Of a DNA stretch of 64,000 bases, positions 49,378 to 60,280 are shown in pieces. Position numbers and translations under genes: made by a program. The DNA lies in assembly GCA_025738555.1 (NCBI GenBank), contig JAOVFP010000016.1, positions 806,001-870,000 of the forward strand, read 5' to 3'. Origin of the DNA: Cyathus striatus. Its lineage: Eukaryota > Basidiomycota > Agaricomycetes > Agaricales > Nidulariaceae. Position 1 is the first letter of the stretch, and each line of letters starts with the position of its first letter. The notes below the pieces were generated by a model. That model had not been told where the DNA came from. It did no database searches and saw only the letters and a program-made list of their open reading frames with translations.

Positions 49378-49893
49378 TGTTATGATTATTGATATTCTGA
49401 AGAATATAATCGTACAAGTCAAAATCATGTGACTTAATTGATCCAAAGAACAAATTAAATCAGTTTCGAAGTAGTTCTCATTACAAGACAAGAAACTTAA
49501 GTATTCGAAATTGAGTAAGAATCAAGTAGTATTCTTTAAGCTGAAGCTTGAGCTCTACAGCTCAAGTTCCTACTGTTTAAATACAAACTGTTTCGTACTA
49601 ATAATAGATAAAGTATGAGTCAAAGAAAATATGTAAAAGACTGCACATTAATATGGCACAGTAAAGAAGTGTGAAAATAAAGTAAGTATAGTACAGTGAC
49701 TTGAATAAAGTCATAAAGAAGTAAAAGTATGAGAAAAGTAAGTATAAATAAGTAATGACTTACATGTAGTCATTATGAGTCAAAAGTATAAATAATGCTG
49801 TGTAAAAGTAAAGATGTTTGGCATTGATGGTTGTGCCAAACATATCAAAGTAAACTAATTGTAAACAAAAGAAAATAAAGAAAAACCATAACA
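49378..49893 (-). repeat. 3' LTR of the gypsy element
   Basis: 516 bp, same length as the 5' LTR. Directly inside it (element sense) a purine-rich GAGGGAGTAA precedes the LTR, as expected for the polypurine tract that primes plus-strand synthesis. Confidence 0.95.
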
Positions 49894-49934
49894 TTACTCC
49901 CTCGTTAAGGGTAGAGTTCTCCTGAACTCTATTA

Positions 49935-51214
49935 TTAATCGTACATGAAGTCGTCGGCCATGTAGTCGAAGTCGTCGATCTTTGCATCCTGTCAATCCTG
50001 GAATTGGTCCCATGCAAGTTGTCCCGTCGATCCGTCGGGATGTATCACTCCTCTGATGTAATCCTCCTCCGTCTTGACTGTCTTACCCTTTGATCCCTCT
50101 CGTCTCTTTGACCATTGTCTTGAAATCCTCGTAACTCCGCATCCACGCTTCTTGTCCTCCTCCGTCCATTGCCTGCTCTCCGTGTAGCAGCACCCGTGTT
50201 CAGCATTGTGGCTTGCGCAATGTGATCTACCACATGATGGAGGGTCTCTCGGTCGATGTGCATATTTCTCCATGCACTTGGAATGTGTGGTTGCTGGGTG
50301 TAAGGTGGAGCCGGAGTTGTTCTGAAGAAGGTATGCGGTGCCATGTAATTGCCAGCAAGATCATTTGTAATGTCCTGGAGTGTGTTTTGAGCACCCTCCA
50401 CAGAAGTAATTGGGACAATTCTTTCAGGTATGTTTGATAGTGCCGCATTCGTAGCATTTACCTGATCGGATGTGGGTCTGGGTGTCAGTGTCCCGAAGAG
50501 TCTGACTCTTGGAGGAATGATTGGTTGGGGGGCAAGAATTGGGGCGGAAAGCGACTCAGATGTCAGTTCCCCAGGCATATTTCTCTCTGATGTCCTGGCA
50601 TTGGCCAGGGGTGGCATAGGAGTTGAGGGAATCAGATTTTGGAAGGAGGTAGAAATGGCCTCCATCAGGGATGTCCTCGGGATGATCGCGAAGTCTGGCC
50701 CAAGATTTACCCAAGTTCTGGGTAAGTTTGGAGGTCCCATTGGGGTAATTTCCTCTATGGGTAAGAGCATAACGAGTCTGGGTGTAATTAGATGAAGAAG
50801 GAATGGTACCAGGAAGGTCTTCTATTTGGGCAGTCTGAGTATATTGTGCTAAGTTCAGACTGAGCATGCTTCTGAGGGCTTCATCCTGCATGCGTTGACT
50901 AGAAGCTTCTGCTTCCATAGCATTTCTAAAAATATTGAAGCTTCTGACTAAAGCCTCTCCATTTTCAAGATCTGCTAGGAAATGTCAAGTGGAGTTGAGG
51001 TTTTCCTCTGATACATTGAGGAAAACTTGTGGAAGTCTTCGACCCTGTCTAAGGGTTCGTCGGGGTGTTCGGAAAGGTAACAAGTGTGTCAGTAATTAGT
51101 ATTAGAAATGATAGTCAGAAGGGAAAGAGGTTCGGTAGATTGAGCAATGACAGAGCAGGGGTTGGAGGTGGACTCCATAGCGTTGGAAGAGGTGGCATTG
51201 TTGTTGGAAGACAT
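49935..51214 (-). pseudogene. Third ORF region between pol and the 3' LTR
   Basis: About 1.3 kb of coding-looking sequence follows the chromodomain. A start MSSNNNATSSNAMEST (51,214) is in the pol frame and begins a Ser/Thr-rich stretch; a piece with FLNVSEENLNS, LENGEALVRSF and MEAEASSQRMQDEALRSMLS (to 50,556) lies in another frame; a 241-codon frame (50045-50770) is Pro/Thr-rich and ends very basic; the last ~35 codons (EEDYIRGVIHPDGSTGQLAW to DDFDYMADDFMYD) are acidic and in the frame of 49992-50273. Frame shifts, short introns or both could join these. No retroviral-envelope features (signal peptide, transmembrane span) are seen. It is also possible that only part was translated. Confidence 0.5.
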
Positions 51215-51268
51215 GTTTGAGAAAGAGTACAACTGGTTAATCGTGTTAGATTGTGGTAATCTGTCATT

Positions 51269-54200
51269 TCATGTCATTCCAGTCTTCTTCTTATTCTCTT
51301 CTAGGAGTTCTTTTGCGTTCTCTAAGTACCCTTCGTGTACCCATTCGTCTTTTGCTGACAAATATCCTTTCCATCGGATTCTACACCTTGTTACTGGTTC
51401 CGATTTTTGGTTCTTCCATTTCTTTGGAGTCTGATGTCCAATGATTGCTTCTATTTCCCATTCAGGTTCTTCTTCCATAAGTTCTGGAGGTGGTTCTAAA
51501 AAGTTCTTCCTGTGAACAGATGTTTCTTTATACAGCTTTAGAAGTATGGTATTAAAGATGTTATGGATGGTCCATTGTTCTGGGAGTTCTAGTCTGTATG
51601 TGTATGGGGCGAGTTTTTCGATGATTTTGAAGGGTCCTTCTCGTCTTGGGGCCATTTTCCTAGAGGGATAGGCAATAGAGAGGTTCTTTGTATCTAGCCA
51701 TACAAGATCTCCAACTTCATATTTCGTAAAACCATGTTTCTGGGCTTCAGAGGTCTTTTGTTGGGCGATTCTGATGAGTGCCTGTGCTTCTTTTTGTGCT
51801 TCTTCTATATCATCCAGTCTAATGCTGATTTCTTTAACGTCAGTGGTGTCTCTTACTGTTGGGGTTAGTACTGGTTCATATCCATGAATGAGGAAAAAAG
51901 GTGAATGTTTTGTGACCAAGTTAATCTGAGCATTTCTGGATATTTCTGCTTCAGGAATATGGTTTACCCATTTGTGTTGTCTAGCGCTGCAGAAGCATCA
52001 AAGGTAAGTTTCGATTTCTTGGTTCATTCTTTCTGTTTGTCCATCAGTCTGTGGGTGATAGGCTGTGGATCCCTTCCATTTGATATGATGATGTTTGAGG
52101 ATTGCTTGGAAAATTTCCGCAGTGAACCGTGGGTCTCGATCAGAAATGACAGCATTTGGCCAACTATATCTTCTGTAGATGGTTTCTCGAATTAATCTTG
52201 CCGTTCTTTCTGCGTTTAGTCCTTTCATTATGCAGGGTTGAAATATTACCCCCTTTGTAGATCCTTGGTCAACCACAACCAAGATGGCATCAAAGTCCTC
52301 AGATTTAGGTAAATCTGTAATAAAGTCCATGGAGATCTGAGAAAAGGGGCATGTTGTCTCTGGGGTTCTAATAGGGTTTATAGGTGGTTTTGGTCTTCTG
52401 TCATAATGCATTTGTTGACAAATTGCGCATCCTTCAATGTAATTTCGAATAAAAACCCCCATTCCTGGCCACCAGTATTCTTTTTTTATAAGTTGTTCTG
52501 TCCCCCATTGTGCATGATGTCCTCCTGGTAAGGAATCATGATGTAGTTCTACGATTCCTTTTCGAAGTTCTTCGTTTTCTAGAATGTATACTCTATTTTT
52601 GAAGAATATAATTCCGTCTTCTACTCACCAATCTTCGAGTGCTGATCTGATTGGTGGTAAATCTTTTGCTTCAATTGCTGAAAGAATGTTTTTTGCCAAT
52701 TTATCATTGTCTGTCTCCTCAATTACTAGGTCTTTGAGTTCTGTTGCCATTAAATTGATCGAAATGTGAGTGTCGAGACATTTGATAAACCAGTCATCTG
52801 GTGGCATGATGACTCCTTGGTTTTCAAGGTCTTTTTCTGGCATAAAGTCGCAGCATCGTGAGATCAAATCAGCTTCTAGATTCTTTTTCCCAGGAATGTG
52901 TCGCATTCCTATGTCATAGTTTGAAAGTAGTAGATGCCATTGTGCTTGTCTTTGATTCATTTTTTGTGGTTCCATGTGATATTTCAAATTCTCATGGTCT
53001 GAGAATAGAACTATCTGGTTCGGGTGTCCTTCTAGAAGATGTCTCCAAGATTTAAATGTGTGAACGATCGTGTAAAGTTCCTTGTCGTAGATTTGGTAAT
53101 TCCGTTCGGTTGCAGTAAACATATGTGAAATGTATCTGCATGGTTTCCAAAATCCATTTTCATCTTCTTGTTTCAGGACAGCCCCTGTGGCATTATTGGA
53201 AGAGTCTACGAGAATGACAAAAGGTTTCTCTGGATTTGGCATTCTGAGAATAGGTTCTCGTAGAAATGCTTGTTTTAATTCTTCGAAAGACTTCTGTTGA
53301 TCTTCTCCCCAGTTCCATGGCGTTCCATTTCGAGTTAACCTAGCAATTGGTTCGACTTTTCTGCTGTAATTATTGATAAACTGTTGGTAAAAGTTGCAGA
53401 ATCCCATGAAGAATTGGACCTCTTTGACTCTTTTTGGTGTAGGCCAATCAGCTATTCCAGCAAGTTTCTTGGGGTCCATGGCTATCTCGTTTGGTCATAT
53501 GATCATTCCCAGGTAATCGACTTCTTGGACTTTGAATAGACATTTCTCTGGTTTTGCAAAAAGTCTGTTGTCTCGGAGGATCTGAAGAACTTCTCATGTG
53601 ATTTGTCGATGGAGTTCTAGATCATTCTTTGTGAAGATGAGTATGTCGTCTAAATATACTCGAATGAGTCATCGTGTGATGTAGTCTTCAAGAAGATGGT
53701 TGATCATTCTCATGAAAGTGGCCAGTGAATTACAAAGCCTGAAAAACATAACCATAGGTCTAAATATGCCTCTTTTTGTGATGAAGGTGGCCTTTGATCA
53801 GTCTTCTGGGACTATTTGAACTTTATTGTATGCCCTGTGGAGGTCCATTTTTGTGAACAAATCGGCATCTTTTAGGTCTTCCATAAGTTGTTTGATATGG
53901 GGTAAAGGGTACTGGTCTTTAATGGTTCCTTGGTTGAGGTAACGATAGTCCTGGCATGGTCTCATGTCTTCCGTGTCTTTTTTTCCTACAAAGAAGAATC
54001 CAGCAGTATTTTCGGCATCTGTGGAGTCTGGTAGAACTTCTTCAATGTACCCCTTTCGAAGGTTTTCATCAATGAATTCGTTCATTGCCTTATTTTCTCT
54101 GATGCTGAGTGGATATACTTTGCTCTTCCAAGGTTTGAAGTCTTCCTTCATTCGAATATGATGATCCCATGGTCGTGAAGGTGGAAATTCTTCTGAGGTG

Positions 54201-55187
54201 TCTTTGTTGAATATGTCTCTGTAGTCCCTAAGATGTTCTGGTACCATCTGTTCAAAGGTTTTCTTGACCTTTTCGGGTTCGTGAGATAGCCATTGTGAGA
54301 TTGTCTGTTTTACTCTGATAGGTATTCCATATTCTTCAAATAGGGGTTCCTTCATTTCATAAGATGTGCCTAATCTGTGTTCCATAAAAAGAGGGTCTTC
54401 AATGTCTGTCAAGAAAGCTCGTAGATGGAGGCTTTCAATTGACGTGTCTTTGATGTCTTCTTCGAATTTGTTTAGTTGCATCCAATATATTTCAATTGGA
54501 TTCCAGTTGTCCTGTTTGGGTAAATCCAGGATTTCAATCATCTTCTCATCAGGGATTCTTGTATCCTCGAGAGAATACCTGTAACCTTGAGGGAGCATTT
54601 CCATTTGCTCATTCTCCAATTCGTTGGGTGTTTCTTCTATTGATGCTGGGTGTCCTGTTCATTTAATTTTTGTGGGTTGTTTTGCCTTGTTAAGTTCAAT
54701 CTTCATTCGAGTTATTCTGACAGCTTGGGCGAGTACTCGGCCTAGTCTGAGTTCCTTGTCGATGTGGATCTGGTTAATTTGAAGTGTTCCCTTTTCCCAA
54801 TCGATTTTGGGGTTGCTTCGTCAGAGAAAGGGGTATCCCATAATGATTTCTTCTTTTCCAAGTCCGGAAAGATAGAATCGGGTCGGAATTTTAGCTGTTC
54901 CAATGTTGATTTGGTCTTCAACATAATGGGAAATATAACCTTTCTTGTTCATGGTGCCATCAGCATTTAGAACAGGAATTAGACTGTCAAGTTTTTTTGG
55001 AGTTAGATTTAATTTACTCGCTGTTGACTGACTCATGAAGTTTCCTCCTGCCCCAGAGTTGTTTAGGGCAGGTATTGTCTCCGCTTTTGAAAATGAAACT
55101 GGTACTCACATAGTATTTCATTCTATGTTAGCTACAATTACATTTGATATGACAAGTGGAGGTCCTACTGTGGATTTCGTAGTCCTC
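51269..55187 (-). pseudogene. gypsy pol (PR-RT-RH-IN-chromodomain)
   Basis: All pol pieces (54821-55036, 53798-54619, 52625-53479, 51998-52462, 51269-51919) are in one frame, separated only by TGA codons. Protease: NNSGAGGNFMS (55,065-55,030), with Asn where catalytic Asp belongs. Reverse transcriptase: DYRYLNQGTIKDQYPLPHI, LFTKMDLHRAYN and VYLDDILIF (~53,650). RNase H: FVILVDSSNNATGAV. Integrase: HHCC finger (LHHDSLPGGHHAQWG..CAICQ) and DDE residues in SMDFITDLP, ISDRDPRFT and HPQTDGQTERMNQE. Chromodomain: RIRWKGYLSAKDEWVHEGYL (51,365-51,306). TGA positions include HRQIT*EVL, LGMII*PNEI, LEDW*VED and ETYL*CFCS, where relatives usually have Arg. No non-TGA stop was noticed inside this frame. 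Confidence 0.9.
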
Positions 55188-55188
55188 C

Positions 55189-56799
55189 TTAGAGAAAACC
55201 CATTTCTTCAACTTCTTTGAAGGCTTTCATCTTTTCATCGCCCTCGTCCATGTTTGCAAAAACAGCTTGGATGTATTTGCTAGCATCCGATCCTTTCGTG
55301 AATTTTGGAGGTTGATTCGAGTTTTGATATCCTCTGTTCTGGTTCGTGTTCGAGCCAGAGTTCTGGTTTCTGTTGGAATTTCCCTGGCATTTCTCTGGGC
55401 AATCCTTGGACATATGTCCTTTGTTTCAGCATTGGAAGCATCATCCTTCTTTCATCAGCTGAGTCCTTTCTTCTATTGTGAGTCGATTAATATCAACTTC
55501 CATTCAGTCCACGTCCATGGCGAATGGATCGTGTTGTTGTTGTTGTTGGGGTTGAGAGAGGATGGGTCTTCTTCCTTCTCTGTTCTGGTCGTAATGTACC
55601 CCTTCTCAGTAGTTTCGATCAAATCGTCAGGCATCTGCCTTCCATTCGTCTAGAGTAGTTGGAACTTCCTTTTGTCCATAGACTTGCTTTCGGAGTGGTT
55701 TGTTCAGACCTTGTTTAAAGTAGTCTGTCAGCGTGTGGTCATCGCTTTGTTCAGAGAGTTCCTTGAGAATATCGAACTCCATAATGTATTCATCGGCAGA
55801 TTGTTTTCCTTGTTTGAGTTTCTGAAGTTTGAACCATGCTTTGTCCTTGGCGTCTACTGGGTCGAAATTTTCCAAAAAGGATTTCTTGAAATTTAGCCAG
55901 CTTTCAATGTGTGGAGTTCCTGTGTCGTTATTGAAGTATTGGTTATACTTCATTTGTTTCCATGCTCCTGCGGTTCCTCCTTCAATGTAGGAGAGTGCAA
56001 ATGACACTCTGGCCTTGTCGGTTTTGTATACTCCATCACTGATGTATAGATAGAGTTCTACACTTCTGATCCAGTCTTTGGATTTTCATTTGTTGCCGTT
56101 AAACTTAAATGGTGGGTTAAGTTTAAGTTCTTTCATGTTTTCTATGTCGTCAGAGTTCATGTTTTGTCCAAAGTTTCCTGAAGGGTTTCCAGGATTTCCT
56201 CCTCCTCCTCCACCGGATCCACTTGGGAATCCTGGGGGTGGTCCACTAAATCCTCCTGGGGGGCCGCTTGGTTCTTCAGGATCAGAGTCTGATCGTTTCT
56301 TTCCTTCTATTCTAGCAGCTTTCATAGCTTCTAGAAGTTCTTCTTCAGTAATGTTTCTGGGTGCATATACATCGGTTCTGGTCTGGTCTTCCATGATGAT
56401 AGTTGCCATTTTTTCTGATGCTGTTTTGTAGCTTTCGGTTTCAGTATTTCTGCTACTTGGTGTTTGTTTTGGTGAGGCTAGTATTTGCCTGAATAATTCT
56501 TGTGCTGCAGGTGATATCACTTGTTCAGTTAAGGCAGGGTTCGTTTGCATCAGTGTCAGTTCTTCTGAGAGGATAGTTAATGGTGTGACCGATGGTAAAG
56601 GTATTATTGGTTGATTTAAAAGTGTTGGTCGTCTTTGTATATCGGTGATTCGTCATCTGGTTGGTCGTTCTGTGATGTTTGCAAACGGGAATATGCTTCC
56701 TCCTTCTGGTGGCAATACAACGGTTTGTTGTTCCCTTTGTTCTTCTTCTTCAGAGTCAGAGTTATGCCCTGTGGGGGCTCTCCACTGTCCATAAGACAT
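55189..56799 (-). pseudogene. gypsy gag
   Basis: One frame from MSYGQWRAPTGHNSDSEEEE (56,799) to a TAA at 55189-55191, interrupted only by TGA codons. It has a Pro/Gly-rich linker near 56.2 kb, a capsid-like region (ARVSFALSYIEGGTAGAWKQ, DPVDAKDKAWFKLQKLKQGK, FKQGLNKPLRKQV) and a CCHC zinc knuckle at ~55.43-55.40 kb (CFQC*NKGHMSKDC, Cys and His all kept). The terminal TAA is not a CGA product, so gag probably ended here and pol was reached by a frame change or a separate mechanism: pol starts one frame back, near CTCTAAGG. Confidence 0.85.
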
Positions 56800-56841
56800 T
56801 GTGTGCTTCGGTGTGCTGCACTGGACAGTGTGAGTGTTTGG

Positions 56842-56854
56842 CAAGCTTCAGCTT
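56842..56854 (-). other. Primer-binding site complementary to the LTR R start (self-priming)
   Basis: The 13 bases next to the 5' LTR (one-base spacer) read AAGCTGAAGCTTG in element sense. They are perfectly complementary to CAAGCTTCAGCTT within the LTR at 57016-57028. That LTR segment starts 33 bases after a TATA-like TATTTAAAC (57053-57061), where the transcript should begin. The Tf1/sushi family primes reverse transcription with its own RNA 5' end; this layout fits. No match to a usual tRNA 3' end was noticed. Confidence 0.7.
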
Positions 56855-56855
56855 T

Positions 56856-57371
56856 TGTTACAATTATCAATATTCTGAAGAATATAATCGTACAAGTCAA
56901 AATCACGTGACTTAATTGATCCAAAGAACAAATTAAATCAGTTTCGAAGTAGTTCTCATTACAAGACAAGAAACTTAAGTATTCGAAGTCGAGTAAGAAT
57001 CAAGTAGTATTCTTTAAGCTGAAGCTTGAGCTCTACAGCCCAAGTTCCTACTGTTTAAATACAAACTGTTTCATACTAATAATAGATAAAGTATGAGTCA
57101 AAGAAAATATGTAAAAGACTGTGCATTAATAAGGCACAGTAAAGAAGTGTGAAAATAAAGTAAGTATAGTACAGTGACTTGAATAAAGTCATAAAGAAGT
57201 AAAAGTATGAGAAAAGTAAGTATAAATAAGTAATGACTTACATGTAGTCATTATGAGTCAAAAGTATAAATAACGCTGTGTAAAAGTAAAGATGTTTGGC
57301 ATTGATGGTTGTGCCAAACATATCAAAGTAAACTAATTGTAAACAAAAGAAAATAAAGAAAAACTGTAACA
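56856..57371 (-). repeat. 5' LTR of the gypsy element
   Basis: TGTTA..TAACA ends, 516 bp. The probable promoter is TATTTAAAC (57053-57061) with the predicted start near 57,028. U3 would be about 343 bp. Confidence 0.95.
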
Positions 57372-57544
57372 GATCCAGCTAGGCTATCCCAATATTATCA
57401 AGAAATAGTGAAATCAATGTGAACAGCAGTAGTTGATAATGGAGCTACTTCCAATAGGAAGGGGTAGTAACACACACTACACCAATCTCCCTACACACTG
57501 TGCACAGAGAGTGGTTCCAACTCTACTAAGTAGAGCTTAATATG

Positions 57545-58608
57545 CCTAGTGTACTTTTACCCACTGTAAAATCATTATTTCTATATTCTATGCACTACTT
57601 ACAAACAGTATAATATACATGGGTCGTATTTAGTAGCTAAGGTAGAGGTCCCAGACCATTAACTAGCATGGGAACAATTCGCGCTAATAAGGGACATGTC
57701 TAGCCTAAGTAGGAAAGCATCTAAAAATAGAAACACCGAGGTCAGAGTTTATTCTCGACATTGGTGGGAAATAGTTACCAGTAAGGCTGGAGATTGGGCT
57801 AAGCATGTGTCTATTCTAATAATAGGATATTGAAGTCATATGTTATCACATCATAGGAAAAGCACAAGGATTTAGACTCACAGAAAATGCCACTATCTAA
57901 CCATGCTGTACCAGCACTGTGCATCAGCACACTGTAGGTGCCTAGCCTGGCCTGAGACCCAGCATTCCTGGCAGGCTTATTCAGTGGTTCCCATTCCACG
58001 TGTCAAAGTGCATGGCATCACGCCTCAGTATGGAGTGTTCTTCCTGCAGGACAATTTATTGTTCTTTGCTATCTTCCCATATGGACGCATTCTTGGTGCT
58101 CATATGTTTGTACATCTGTGATTTACTCTGGTCCATCCCAGATGTCTGTATCCAGTCCAAAAGTCTATTTTACCACTTAGCTAATGTGTAAATTACTGTA
58201 TTTGTATTAACTATATAGTTCCTCTAGCTGTAGTCCTGTATGATATTTAATAGGTAGAGGAAAGTAGAGGAAAGTCAGTCTCCTGTGCCCTGAGAAATAC
58301 CAGCTAACATCATGCATTAGTATTTGTGTGAGCAATTGAGATTCTAAGTGCAATGAGAAGTGTGAAGTCATAATCCCATGCTAAGTCCAAGATTAAGGAA
58401 CACACATCAAAACATGCATCAAAGTGTTCACTATGCCGTATTCCTTCTTGAACATCAGTCTTTGACACCATTTCTACATCTTACTTCACCTGGAAGCACC
58501 TTGCATCTGAGTCTTACCCACCAAGCACTTTCTTAGTGAGCATACTTGGTGTGAGTTTTATTATTAATATTTACATTTACACTATGTTGCACTAAACTAG
58601 GTACTTTA
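57545..58608. repeat. 1.06-kb dispersed repeat, CpG-poor copy
   Basis: Aligns end to end with 42,341-43,403. Many CpG sites there are TG or CA here (for example GGACCGTTAGCTAGCGTGGG versus AGACCATTAACTAGCATGGG). A few CpG survive (TTCGCGC). Inserted 3' of the gypsy element in the same orientation as the other copy. Confidence 0.75.
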
Positions 58609-59773
58609 AGCTGTGTAGCAACTGGCAAACACCTGTAAAGGGAGGCCAGGGAGGTAGGACTTCACTGTGCTTCACCTTGGTTTACTAATCCTCTTAATAC
58701 TGTAATGCCTAAAATGGCTGCAGCAGATGTACACTTTTCTTTATACACAAACTGAATTTATTTTTACTGTCGGAAAAGTCCAGACAACAAAAATAAATAA
58801 TTCAAAGGAACCAAATGGTTCAATCTCAATTTAGAGAAGATTCTGCAAAAGGAAGCTATGTAGAAACTTTGGAATTACCAAAGTTTCCAGACAAAACAGG
58901 GTGAATGATAATAAGAACAGTTCCAGCTGTTTAAAAAATAAAAATGTAAGGATTTTTAACAAATTTATCACACTAAATGACTTACTGTACAATGAAGGTG
59001 GGATATGTCGAAGTGGGAGTGAAGGAAGAGAAAGAACTGAGCTGAAATACTGCCTGCATGTTTCAATGTGGCCAAAGCATGGCCTGTGAATGCTTATCAC
59101 CAATTAACTCCAGGTGCTCTGGGTGCTTTTTAATCGCTGACTAATCTAAGCTGTGCATTCCCAGAGCATGCTTTTCAAATGCTTACCAATCTACTTTCAT
59201 CTACTTTATTATATACTTATTTAGTTTAGCATATTTTCCTTAAACAAATCTCCCATGTGTTTTCTAGTAATATATTGATTCCTTTCCTATTTTCTTTATT
59301 CCTCTACCTTTACCTTTATTCCTTTGCTACAAATCACTCTTACTCAGTACATTATTAATCATGGTACATATTCCTACCTAGGTAGCTCTAAAAAATATAA
59401 ACCCCTCTCATGTAGCTACATCCCTCAGTCAATTCCAGTTTGATTCACACTCAGTATTCATCTGTTATTCACATTAAGCTTCTAGCTGTAGAAACTTAGT
59501 GTACTCCTGTTCTTATTCAGTTAATACTCATCACTGCTATTCTTTATTACAAGTTAAAGCTCTTGCACAGGCAAGAAATTTAGCTAGCTTCACATTTTTC
59601 ATCCAAAACACTTCAAAATCACCTTCACTACTCATCTTAAAACCCTATACAAGTCTTAATAATTCTATAAGACTTGTACTCTACTTGAACACTCCTCAAG
59701 AATCTTGACAACTCAATTAGAACACCAGTGACAGATTGGACACTGTCACACTCAGTACTTAATTGTACAACCT
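58609..59773. other. AT-rich, CpG-poor sequence without a recognised gene
   Basis: I see no conserved domain. A frame at 59499-59708 is Ser/Leu-rich and unremarkable. The reverse transcriptase relic downstream may extend into this region but cannot be followed. Confidence 0.3.
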
Positions 59774-60159
59774 TGTTAGCGACAGATGAGCAAAAACTCG
59801 AAGTTGAACTCAAACAATGAAGAAGGAGAAAAGATGAATCTTATTGCTGGTCTGGCATAAACTAGCACAAGAATAGAGAATATCTAACTAAAATGATTGT
59901 ATTTATAATAAGAGTCCATGAGGAAGTTGCATGTAATCTAACCTACACTATAATGCATGTTTACTGTGCTTTTACTGTGCAAACTCATGTACTATGTATG
60001 TAACAAGCATGGCCAAACTGTGGACTGTGCCCATAGTCTTGATGAATAATGCATGCTGATATGCATGGTATCTGCATTGTATGTCAGGTGATATGTGTCA
60101 GGTGACTGTAATAAGATAAGATATACGGATTAGATAAGATAAAGTGTAAAATCCTAACA
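59774..60159. mobile_element. Solo LTR, 386 bp
   Basis: TGTTAG..CTAACA ends are flanked by a perfect 5-bp duplication, AACCT (59769-59773 and 60160-60164). No internal retroelement domain adjoins it, so the element was lost by LTR recombination. The sequence is different from the 516-bp LTRs. Confidence 0.85.
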
Positions 60160-60280
60160 AACCTTCAGACAAGTCATCACCTTACACTAGAACACAATCA
60201 ATGACCTCTCACTGACCATTGAGTGCACACCCCCACTAGTTAGTGACAAGGATTGATCAAATTGATAGCCATGACTCTTT

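Larger units (their letters stand above)
49378..57371 (-). mobile_element. Full-length Ty3/gypsy chromovirus, 7,994 bp
   Basis: Two 516-bp LTRs with TGTTA..TAACA ends flank gag, pol and a third ORF region. The target duplication GATCC is perfect (49373-49377 and 57372-57376). The element runs on the minus strand. LTRs differ at roughly 15 sites, mostly transitions and several at CpG. Domain order is gag, protease, reverse transcriptase, RNase H, integrase, chromodomain, which with the self-priming signal places it near the Tf1/sushi lineage. It retains more CpG than the relics around it, so it is younger, but every long frame carries TGA stops. Confidence 0.95.

Noticed and set aside
50472..50795. 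Plus-strand 107-codon frame inside the chromovirus
   Set aside because: Antisense shadow of the third ORF region.
44332..56799. Reassigned TGA codon (alternative genetic code)
   Set aside because: The reconstructed host genes end at ordinary stops (including TGA at 29,753), and TGA-for-Arg appears only in decayed elements, so CpG mutation is the simpler reading.
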